The notes under the pieces: model-generated
The model's input: only the letters and a program-made list of their open reading frames with translations
What the model was told of the DNA's origin: nothing
The model's database searches: none
In this document: one piece after another, positions 9,482-16,224 of the stretch
Layout of the letters: each line of letters starts with the position of its first letter
How positions within the stretch are numbered: position 1 is the stretch's first letter
Translations under genes and position numbers: made by a program
Source of the DNA: Nitrospinota bacterium
Lineage (GTDB): Bacteria > Nitrospinota > Nitrospinia > Nitrospinales > JACRGP01
DNA length: 37,042 nucleotides
Direction: 5' to 3'
Assembly (NCBI GenBank): GCA_016207065.1
Contig: JACQQK010000127.1
Span: 1-37,042 of the forward strand

Positions 9482-10576
9482 TTAGAGGAGGAGGGCCGTC
9501 CAGACAAAATCCGCCAGGGGCTCGAACGCGCTCATCGCGTTCCGCGTCTCGGATGCGGATTGCGAAAGCGTCGCGTAATTTATGACCGCGGCGTTGAACT
9601 GGTCGCGGAGGGCGAATATGGAACCGAGAAGGTCCTGGATGTTTTGATATTTTCTCCCCGCGGGTTTTCCCCGCAGGCTCCCCTCCAAATGCATGGCGTT
9701 ATAGAGAACGTCCACCGCCGAAAACAGTTTATGCCGTTTTTCCCCCAGGGACTTGTCCTCCTCGAAGCCCCTTTGCCTTGCGGAAAAATCGGGTCTCTTC
9801 ATGGAGAAAATCAAATAGTACGGCTGGGTCAAGCCCGCGGACTGCAAGGTCCGCGGATGCGTTTCGGGGGCCATCTCAAAGCCGACGAACATCCAGCCTT
9901 CCATCTCCAGAATGGCGGCCGTCGTCCTGGCGAGGATGATGTTATCCAATGTCAGCAAAAGGCAACCACGGTCGCCGAGGAAGTCCTTGGACCGGAAGAC
10001 AAAAAGGGAGGACATCCGGGGGTTGGGCAAAAAGGCCGTCACGCAATCGCACGGAAAAAAATCCGCCTGGCCGGCGCCATCCGAGTCGAGCTTATCGAGT
10101 CCAGCGTCGCGCTGGCCGGGCAAGCGCCCGGAGGCAATTTGCCCCGCCCGGACTGCCCCCGATGACGATTGTTCGCCATCCGAGTCGAGCCTATTAGATA
10201 CAGCGGCGCGCGGGCGGGGGGAAAGATCGCGGATGTCGGTGTCGAACGAAATCTTGTCCCTGACGGATTCCAGGGACCGTTTCATTTCCTCCCGTTCGGC
10301 GGCGGACAGGTTCCGCGCGTTGGCGATGCGTTCGACCTCCTCCAGGACCTTCTCGTATTTCAGGACCTCCACGCCGCGGACCTCGTAGCCGGCGCCGGAC
10401 AACGCCCGCGAACTCTGCCCGTCAAACACGCCCACGTCCAAAACCTTTTTGGCGGAGGAGCCGCCTGGCAACGAATCGACCTCCCGCCAGAGGGATTTCT
10501 TGAGGCCTTCGTCGCCTCCGGATTCAAACCGGACCTTGTTTTTTAGGATCGCTCCGCTAAATAACCTTAACGGCAT
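9482..10576 (-). CDS. SAM-dependent methyltransferase-like protein with a repeat-derived insert
   Basis: Residues 44-55 (KVLDVGVFDGQS) fit motif I of class I methyltransferases, the AdoMet-binding glycine loop, and GVEVLKYE (68-75) fits the acidic end of the second strand. CDCVTAFLPNPR (176-187) could be the motif IV region. The acceptor substrate is unknown. The C-terminal 130 residues are not recognised. Residues about 122-168 are encoded by a copy of the dispersed palindromic repeat, which keeps frame and lies between the expected core strands; they contain LDSDG twice and are low in hydrophobic residues. Without this insert the protein would be about 317 residues. The start ATG at 10576 has a purine-rich AAAAGGGCGGA just upstream. 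The next gene downstream on the same strand is the CHAT gene, but it seems to have its own promoter. Whether the enzyme is active with the insert cannot be told from sequence. Confidence 0.7.
   Translation of the reverse strand: MPLRLFSGAILKNKVRFESGGDEGLKKSLWREVDSLPGGSSAKKVLDVGVFDGQSSRALSGAGYEVRGVEVLKYEKVLEEVERIANARNLSAAEREEMKRSLESVRDKISFDTDIRDLSPRPRAAVSNRLDSDGEQSSSGAVRAGQIASGRLPGQRDAGLDKLDSDGAGQADFFPCDCVTAFLPNPRMSSLFVFRSKDFLGDRGCLLLTLDNIILARTTAAILEMEGWMFVGFEMAPETHPRTLQSAGLTQPYYLIFSMKRPDFSARQRGFEEDKSLGEKRHKLFSAVDVLYNAMHLEGSLRGKPAGRKYQNIQDLLGSIFALRDQFNAAVINYATLSQSASETRNAMSAFEPLADFVWTALLL
10073..10213 (-). repeat. Palindromic repeat inserted in frame inside a coding region
   Basis: Read on the minus strand this stretch matches the copies at 1-174 and 18795-18956: TAGGCTCGACTCGGATGGCGA, then GTCATCGGGGGCAGTCCGGG, a CCGGGCG/GCCCGG hairpin, and CCAGCGCGACGCTGG. 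The element wraps round: a 32-base segment at 10074-10105 recurs with a few changes at 10174-10205, 100 bases apart. The host reading frame stays open through it. It resembles the Rickettsia palindromic elements in being tolerated inside a protein gene, but the sequence is unrelated as far as I can see. Confidence 0.75.
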
Positions 10577-10843
10577 TCCGCCCTTTTCTTCCCGAAAACA
10601 TTTTCTAGAACTAAAGACCCCTTGACCGATCAGGGAAGAAAAAACGACGGAACAAATCCGGTATTAAAGCGCTCCGGGCCGTTACCTTAAACAGGCGGCG
10701 GGGGCTTTTTGCCCGGGGCCTGTATTTCCTCCTTGCAAAACAAGGGAAAATGATTTTACAATCCCTGAACCCAAAATGGGTCGAGCATTTTAAGACGCGG
10801 AATTTACGTTTGTCAATTAGTTAGTTCCCCCTGCCGGACGGCC
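10577..10843. other. Divergent spacer between methyltransferase gene and nuoN
   Basis: The spacer separates genes running in opposite directions. It holds an imperfect hairpin at 10691-10723 (outer arms ACAGGC and GCCTGT, inner arms GGGC and GCCC round a T5 loop) without a following T-run, so it is not a clear terminator. The right half is AT-rich and carries a candidate nuoN promoter. No open frame looks coding. Confidence 0.45.
10733..10762 (+). promoter_or_regulatory. Candidate sigma-70 promoter for nuoN
   Basis: TTGCAA at 10733-10738 and TACAAT at 10757-10762 are separated by 18 bases (4 of 6 and 5 of 6 consensus matches). It lies about 80 bases before the nuoN start, in an AT-rich patch of an otherwise GC-rich region. 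Confidence 0.45.
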
Positions 10844-12370
10844 ATGGACTTTTTGATCGACACAAAAGATATGAACTGGATGGCGCTGAGCCCCGAACTG
10901 ATCGTGCTGTTCACGGCATTTTCCATCCTCCTGCTGGGCCTGTCGAAAACCTTCAATACCAACGAATATCTTTCGAGAGCTTCCTTGATCGGCGTGGTTG
11001 CCGCGCTGGCGCTGTCCTTTTATCTGTGGGGAAAAGCTCCCGGCGCGGGCGGCTCCGTCAGTCCCGAGATGTTCAGCAAATCGTTGTTCAACGACCGGTT
11101 TTCGCAAATATTCAATGTCCTGTTTTTGACCATGTCGTTTTTCGCCATTTTCGCGTCGGTCCGTTACCCGGGGCCGGACAACCAGAACAAGGCGGAATAC
11201 TTCACGCTGGTCCTGATGGCCGTCGTGGGCATGATGTTTCTGGCCAAGTCGGCGAACCTGATCGCGGCGTTCGTGTCCCTCGAAATATTTTCCATCTCGC
11301 TCTACATCCTCTGCGGCTTTTCCGCGAAGCACGGCGCCGGGACGGAAACCCCGGCGGACGGCGTGGAACTGACCTGGGAATGTCAAATCTCCCAGGAGTC
11401 CGCGGTCAAGTATCTCCTGACCGGCGCGTTCGCGTCGGCCATACTCGTGTACGGCATGGCGCTCATTTACGCGGGGACGGGGACGACCGAGATAAGGCTC
11501 ATCGGCCACCAGCTCCGGGTCAACCCATACAGCCACAACACCCTCGTCTACATCGGGATGGGGTTGTTGTTCGCCGGCCTGGCGTTCAAGATTTCCGCCG
11601 TCCCCTTCCATTCCTGGACTCCGGACGTTTACCAAGGCGCGCCGACGCCGATAACCGGTTTCATGTCGGTGGCCACCAAGGCGGCGGCATTCGCCCTCAT
11701 CGCCAGGATTTTTTACGTCTCGTTTTCCGAGATCCGCGAAATCTGGATGCCCATCCTGTTCACCGCGTCGGTCCTGACCATGCTGGTGGGCAATATCGCG
11801 GCGATATTCCAGGACGACGTCAAACGGATGCTGGCCTACTCGGGCGTCGCGCACGCCGGATACCTGCTGATCGGCATCGTCGCCAACAGCCAGGAAGGCG
11901 TCGCCAGCATCCTGTTTTACCTCGCGGTTTACCTGTTCATGAACGTGGGGGCGTTCGCCGTGGTCTTCATCATGGAGGGTTCCGGCAAGGAGGGGAACTC
12001 CATATACCGGTTCAAGGGTCTGGCCAGGCGGAAACCGCTTCTGGCGGCGGCCATGGCTTTATTCATGGTTTCCCTCGCCGGTTTTCCGCCCACCGCCGGG
12101 TTCTTCGGGAAACTATACGTTTTTGTCGCCGCCATCCGGCAGGGTTACGTCCTCATCACCGTCCTGGCGGTCGTCGCCAGCATGATCTCCGTTTATTTCT
12201 ACCTGCGCGTCATCGTGATGATGTATTTTCATGAAGGCGAGAGCCGGGAAGCCATTGCCGTGAACCCGGGGATGGGCGCGTTGGTCACCGTAAGCTCCCT
12301 TCTCATCCTGGCCATCGGGTTCTCCCCCTCCGTCCTGATAAAACTGGCGCTCGACTCCGTCCCGTTTTAA
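10844..12370 (+). CDS. nuoN: NADH-quinone oxidoreductase subunit N
   Basis: NuoN is one of the three antiporter-like, proton-pumping membrane subunits of respiratory complex I. The 508-residue length is usual for the family, and the protein is almost wholly hydrophobic with about 14 membrane helices. Family marks are visible in order: SLEIFSISLYILCGFS with the conserved membrane glutamate, ESAVKYLLTGAFAS with the key lysine, FKISAVPFHSWTPDVYQGAP, DDVKRMLAYSGVAHAGY, and SLAGFPPTAGFFGKLYVF. The start at 10844 has only a weak ribosome site; an ATG at 10871 is possible. In most genomes nuoN closes a nuoA-N operon directly after nuoM. Here the upstream neighbour runs the other way and no other complex I gene is present, so this copy is separated from its partners or is an extra one. 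The closest homologues MrpD/MrpA and NuoL/M are excluded by the subunit N motifs. Confidence 0.93.
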   Translation: MDFLIDTKDMNWMALSPELIVLFTAFSILLLGLSKTFNTNEYLSRASLIGVVAALALSFYLWGKAPGAGGSVSPEMFSKSLFNDRFSQIFNVLFLTMSFFAIFASVRYPGPDNQNKAEYFTLVLMAVVGMMFLAKSANLIAAFVSLEIFSISLYILCGFSAKHGAGTETPADGVELTWECQISQESAVKYLLTGAFASAILVYGMALIYAGTGTTEIRLIGHQLRVNPYSHNTLVYIGMGLLFAGLAFKISAVPFHSWTPDVYQGAPTPITGFMSVATKAAAFALIARIFYVSFSEIREIWMPILFTASVLTMLVGNIAAIFQDDVKRMLAYSGVAHAGYLLIGIVANSQEGVASILFYLAVYLFMNVGAFAVVFIMEGSGKEGNSIYRFKGLARRKPLLAAAMALFMVSLAGFPPTAGFFGKLYVFVAAIRQGYVLITVLAVVASMISVYFYLRVIVMMYFHEGESREAIAVNPGMGALVTVSSLLILAIGFSPSVLIKLALDSVPF

Positions 12371-12467
12371 AGCTTGCGCGGTCTCCTAAAACCGTCATAT
12401 TCTGAAACCGCCATCGGCTCCCAAGCTTTTTTCATCCAAACCTTCGTCTGGCGCCGGCGTTCCGAAC

Positions 12468-13652
12468 ATGAGAAAATTTCCGCTCTGGTTTCTCATCCTT
12501 TCCGTCTTGTTCCTGCCGTTCTCCGCGGGTTGTAACAAACCCAAGACCCCGGAGGAGAAAATCGCGAAACACAAGCAAGCCCTCAAAAAGAACCCCGGTA
12601 ACGCGGAGGACCATTACCAGATCGGCGCGCTTTACCTGGCCCTCCGGAATTATCCGGAAGCCATGGACCACCTCAAGGACGCCATCCGTTTAAAAAGCAA
12701 CCACGCCTTGGCGCATCGGGACCTGGGCGTCGCCCACTATTATCTGAAACAGTATAAGGAAGCCGGCAAATGGCTGAAAAAAGCGTTCGCGATGAAACCG
12801 GAGGACGCGAGCGTCCTGAACAGCCTGGGCGGGGCGACGATCGCCCTCGGCCGCAACGAGGACGCCGTCGTCTATTTAAAGGCGGCCCTCAAGAGAGGGA
12901 ACGAACATATCGAGACTTACAACAACCTGGGAGTGGCCTACGCCAACCTGGGGCAATACGACAACGCCATGGAACAGTGGAAAAAAGCTTTGGAGACCGA
13001 TCCCAACCGCGCCGAAACCCACAACAACATCGCCGTCGTCCAGGAGAAACTGGGGCGGACGAAAGAGGCGATCGGGGAATACAAGAAAACCCTGGAATTG
13101 GACCCGAAGCATCTCATGGCGCATTACAACCTGGGGGCCCTCTACATCAAGGACGGCCAGTTGGAACAGGCCGCGGGGGAATTGAAAGCGGCGCTCAAGA
13201 TCGACCCCAACGATGCCCAGACGCGCGCCGCCCTTGGCCTCGTCTATATGAGAATGACCAAACCGGACGACGCGCTGAGGGAATTCGGCAAGGCCCTGCA
13301 GATCAACCCATCGGACCCGCCCACCCTTAAAGCCATGGGGACTCTCCAAAAGGAACTGGGGGAGACGCGGGCCTCGATCGACGCCCTCGAAAGGGCCATC
13401 AATCTGAAACCGGATTACGCTGATGCCTACTACCAGTTGGGGATGGTGTACGACAGTATCTCCAACGGGAACAAGGCGATCGTCAACACCGCCATCGCGC
13501 GGAAATTGTTCCTGGACAAAAAGGACGAGGCCTCGTCCGAAAACGCCAGGAAAAACCTCGATATGTTCTATACCAAGTACAGCCTGGGCCCGAACGACTT
13601 CAAGAACATCGTCATGCCAACCGTCACGCAGGGCACGGCCGGAACCCCCTGA
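12468..13652 (+). CDS. TPR-repeat lipoprotein
   Basis: The 394-residue protein begins with a lipoprotein signal peptide: MRKFP, a hydrophobic run, then FSAGC with the lipidated cysteine at residue 22. The box has serine at -3, slightly off the usual leucine. The rest is about nine to ten tetratricopeptide repeats (for example AEDHYQIGALYLALRNYPEA and AETHNNIAVVQEKLGRTKEA), followed by a short tail. Such proteins are membrane-anchored scaffolds for protein-protein contacts; no catalytic domain is present. It lies 97 bases after nuoN on the same strand and could share its transcript. No link to complex I is known to me; the partner is unknown. The residue after the cysteine is asparagine, not aspartate, which under the E. 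coli rule would favour outer-membrane sorting. Confidence 0.88.
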   Translation: MRKFPLWFLILSVLFLPFSAGCNKPKTPEEKIAKHKQALKKNPGNAEDHYQIGALYLALRNYPEAMDHLKDAIRLKSNHALAHRDLGVAHYYLKQYKEAGKWLKKAFAMKPEDASVLNSLGGATIALGRNEDAVVYLKAALKRGNEHIETYNNLGVAYANLGQYDNAMEQWKKALETDPNRAETHNNIAVVQEKLGRTKEAIGEYKKTLELDPKHLMAHYNLGALYIKDGQLEQAAGELKAALKIDPNDAQTRAALGLVYMRMTKPDDALREFGKALQINPSDPPTLKAMGTLQKELGETRASIDALERAINLKPDYADAYYQLGMVYDSISNGNKAIVNTAIARKLFLDKKDEASSENARKNLDMFYTKYSLGPNDFKNIVMPTVTQGTAGTP

Positions 13653-13701
13653 GTACGCCCGGAAGCAAGACGACAACGCGGGACGATCGCCAAAACGCGA
13701 T

Positions 13702-13754
13702 TCCCGCCTCGGCGCAAGCGCGAGGCGGGAGCTATCCGGCGGCGATACGCCGCC
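13702..13754. repeat. Paired hairpins between convergent genes
   Basis: Two inverted repeats lie between the lipoprotein gene and dtd. The first is TCCCGCCTCG (13702-13711) against CGAGGCGGGA (13721-13730). The second is GGCGGCG-ATA-CGCCGCC (13738-13754), which touches the dtd stop codon. Neither has a T-run, but both may help end transcription from either side. The first is closely similar to 18731-18758, so it is also a member of a dispersed repeat family. Confidence 0.6.
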
Positions 13755-14191
13755 TATCCTTCCAGGATGAAGGTGACCGGCCCGTCGTTTTGTATGTCCA
13801 CGAGCATGTGGGCCCCAAACAGGCCGCAGACCGCGGTCAAACCCGCCTGTCTTATTTCCTCGACGAATTTGAGATACAACCGTTCCGCCGCGCCGGGCGG
13901 GGCGGCGTTTTCAAAACCCGGCCGCCTTCCCCGGGAACAATCCCCCGCCAGCGTGAACTGCGAAACGACCAGGACCTCGCCGCCGACGTCCTTGCAGGAA
14001 AGGTTCATTTTGCCGCGGTCGTCGGGGAAAATCCGCAGGTTGACCGTTTTTTCGGCGAGGTATTTCGCGGATTCCTCGCCGTCGTCCTTTTCCGCGCCGA
14101 ACAAGACCATGAGGCCCTTGGAAATACGGGCGACTTCACGGCCGTCAACCCGCACCGACGAACTGGAAACCCGCTGGACGACCAACTTCAT
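13754..14191 (-). CDS. dtd: D-aminoacyl-tRNA deacylase
   Basis: Dtd removes D-amino acids (and mischarged glycine) wrongly loaded on tRNA, protecting cytoplasmic protein synthesis. The 145-residue length is normal. The opening MKLVVQRVSSSSVRVDG is typical. The two family motifs that build the active site at the dimer interface are present: SQFTLAGD (the SQxT motif) and NDGPVTF near the C-terminus (the NxGPxT motif with the cross-subunit Gly-Pro pair). The gene stands alone on the minus strand, following a terminator that closes the small unknown gene upstream, and converges on the TPR lipoprotein gene. The start has no strong ribosome site, only an A/T-rich stretch before the ATG. Confidence 0.96.
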   Translation of the reverse strand: MKLVVQRVSSSSVRVDGREVARISKGLMVLFGAEKDDGEESAKYLAEKTVNLRIFPDDRGKMNLSCKDVGGEVLVVSQFTLAGDCSRGRRPGFENAAPPGAAERLYLKFVEEIRQAGLTAVCGLFGAHMLVDIQNDGPVTFILEG

Positions 14192-14220
14192 AAAAAATTA
14201 TCCGGCTGTTATGAGAGGCA

Positions 14221-14272
14221 AAAAAAACGACCCCGCTTGCCCATTGGGGGAGTCAACAAGGCAAGCGGGGTC
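14221..14272 (-). terminator. Rho-independent terminator of the small unknown gene
   Basis: On the minus strand a perfect 13-bp stem (14260-14272 with 14229-14241, core ACCCCGCTTGCC) is followed almost at once by seven T residues (14227-14221). It lies after the stop of the gene ending at 14407 and before the dtd start, so dtd is probably transcribed separately or by read-through. Confidence 0.85.
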
Positions 14273-14406
14273 TCAAAGGAGGAGAAAATAGGCTGTTCTA
14301 CCTACTAGAATTCAGATTAATTCCCTTGAAAAAGGATTCAAAAAACCTTTGGGAAGCGCACAGTCCGCGGAAACAACCCATTCCATCTTCATTATTCCGA
14401 TAGAAA

Positions 14407-14787
14407 TCAGATCCGGATTCTATTCCTTTTCAACCACTCCAACTCATCAAACCGGCCCTGACAATACTCATGGAAAAGCGCTTCGTTGAGCGTCAATTTT
14501 CTCCCGTCGATATACTGATTTTGTCCTTCGGGACTATCTTCCCTGGCGCTTGCGGGCAGGGACGGGACGACAGGGTGTTGTTTCCCGGGAGATTCTTGCG
14601 TCAGGCTTCCCACCAGGCTTCGCGTTTCGATAACGTCAATATACTCAAATAACTCCTCCAACATGTGATGGTCTTTTATGATTTTCACCAGATTTTTGAC
14701 GTTATTGGAATCCTTAACCGCCTCGAATATTGCGCTTTTCAGCGCCTCATAAACCTTCATCTGAAAATTGTCAAAGCGATCTCCCAT
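14407..14787 (-). CDS. Small hypothetical protein, 126 residues
   Basis: The start at 14787 is chosen because GGAGG lies eight bases upstream on the minus strand; an ATG six bases earlier is too close to it, and the longer open frame to 14916 has no support. The product begins MGDRFDNFQMKVYEALKSAI and is mostly charged helix, with a low-complexity Pro/Ser-rich middle (about residues 65-87) and a helical end containing NEALFHEYCQGRFDELEWLK. There is no signal peptide, membrane segment or recognised domain. It is followed by a strong terminator and diverges from the gene at 15055. Codon use resembles its neighbours less than most: the local sequence is AT-richer, which may hint at a different origin. 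Confidence 0.65.
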   Translation of the reverse strand: MGDRFDNFQMKVYEALKSAIFEAVKDSNNVKNLVKIIKDHHMLEELFEYIDVIETRSLVGSLTQESPGKQHPVVPSLPASAREDSPEGQNQYIDGRKLTLNEALFHEYCQGRFDELEWLKRNRIRI

Positions 14788-14987
14788 GACCATAACCTCC
14801 TGTTTCCTTATGAGTTCAGCCTGTTCATACCCCCGATGAACCAGAATATTTTGTCGTGGGAAAGGGTCCCCTGGAAAGCAATGCCGCATATTTTGAGCGG
14901 ATATCCACAACAGCATTATCGGAACATTTCCCCGTTAAGATTAGTTTTGCAAAAGGCGCGCCATTTCCCGCGGTTTTAATGATTACG

Positions 14988-15016
14988 TTTTCAGACCAAT
15001 GGAAATAGGATAAAAT
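14988..15016 (+). promoter_or_regulatory. Candidate sigma-70 promoter
   Basis: TTTTCA at 14988-14993 and TAAAAT at 15011-15016 are 17 bases apart, in an AT-rich patch about 40 bases before the ATG at 15055. The following GGAGAGGAAA is a good ribosome site. Confidence 0.4.
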
Positions 15017-15054
15017 AAAAAATCGAGCGTTATCCTATACGCACGGAGAGGAAA

Positions 15055-16128
15055 ATGAACCCGCTGGGTTGGGACAATTATCTTAATCCGAATCAAGAGG
15101 TTCAAAGGCGCCGGGAAGCTTGCGGGAACTCCTTCAAGGGGCAGAGGGAGCGCATTCGAGATCTGGCGCGGGCGCTTTCTCCCAAAACCGCGGTCTGCAT
15201 GGGGGCCGGTCACCTCAACGACATTCCCATCGGCGACCTGATCGCCGGCGGTTCGTCGGTTTTTCTAGCGGATTGGATGCGCGGCGTCCAGCAGGAAGCT
15301 TTTCTGCGGGAAGTCGTTCAAAACGTCGACGGCCGGTTCAAATGCGCGATATGCAAAAACCCGGAAAACCCCAGGGAATATTGCCCCAACTTCTCCCTGC
15401 CGGACAATATGCCGGCCCGCAGGGAAGAAGATCATTGCGGCAACTTCATGCATTCCGGAGGTTTTTTCCCCCTGTGCGCGAATTTCCAATGGGGCCTTTT
15501 CCCCCGGTTTCTCGAGTCCGACGTCACCCAGGGAAGGGCGGGCCATTTCGCCCAACGCGTTGCCAAAGCGATAATGAACGCGAGGACTCCCAGGGAAGTT
15601 TTTAAAAGGGCCTGCCGGGAGGCCCGCGATTGCGGACGGGCCAGGGACTTTTTGCCGGTCCACGACCACAGCGCCGACCTGATCACCTCCTCCATGCTCG
15701 TCTCCCAGTTCGACCATGAACCCTACCGGTATATGTCGCTCCTCCTGGCCGAAAAGTTCGGCGAACAGACCATCATGGAAAAGGCCCCCGTCCTGACGCC
15801 CTTGATGCAAAAACTGCGCGACGATTTGTTCGGAACCCAGGTGGAGGGGCATTGCCGGGAAATGGCCCGTTTGCTCAAACCCGGCGGCAGGGTCTATTTT
15901 TCCGTAGAGACGTTCCACAAGTCCGGGGAATCGGGGACCTGGTTTCCCATAATTCTCGCCCGCCAGGCCCTGGCCATCATCGAAGCGCATTTCGATTACG
16001 ATTTCGACGCTCTGCCGGCGGACAAACTGAAGGAAAAAATAAAAATACTCGACGGGGAATCCATGGTGGAATGCTACGTCCTGGCCCCGAAACGGCCGGA
16101 CGCGGATTCGAAATATTCCGAGGAATAA
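15055..16128 (+). CDS. Methyltransferase-like protein with a cysteine-rich insert
   Basis: The 357-residue protein has a broken-up class I methyltransferase pattern: AVCMGAGHLNDIPI (46-59) as the AdoMet glycine loop, VFLADWM (69-75) with the acidic residue after strand two, SADLITSSMLVSQF as the motif IV region, and ARLLKPGGRVYFSVE as the late strand. Between strands two and four lies a long insert with cysteines at 97, 100, 110, 128 and 141 and several histidines. The CxxC pair followed by further Cys/His could bind zinc or another metal. The substrate is unknown. It has a strong ribosome site (GGAGAGG) and its own candidate promoter; the neighbours are an unrelated small gene facing away and a histidine kinase downstream. 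I cannot name a family; annotation as a methyltransferase rests on the motif order only. Confidence 0.7.
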   Translation: MNPLGWDNYLNPNQEVQRRREACGNSFKGQRERIRDLARALSPKTAVCMGAGHLNDIPIGDLIAGGSSVFLADWMRGVQQEAFLREVVQNVDGRFKCAICKNPENPREYCPNFSLPDNMPARREEDHCGNFMHSGGFFPLCANFQWGLFPRFLESDVTQGRAGHFAQRVAKAIMNARTPREVFKRACREARDCGRARDFLPVHDHSADLITSSMLVSQFDHEPYRYMSLLLAEKFGEQTIMEKAPVLTPLMQKLRDDLFGTQVEGHCREMARLLKPGGRVYFSVETFHKSGESGTWFPIILARQALAIIEAHFDYDFDALPADKLKEKIKILDGESMVECYVLAPKRPDADSKYSEE

Positions 16129-16224
16129 AACCCCGGAGCAAAGGCTCTTTATTTATATATTACACGGACTTTAGAGGTAAATCAATAGACGAGACGGGGG
16201 CGTTAAAATCCAAACGGAAATCTC

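Noticed and set aside
14794-14916. Longer start of the small unknown gene at 14916
   Set aside because: The added 43 residues have no ribosome site, whereas GGAGG is correctly placed for the ATG at 14787.
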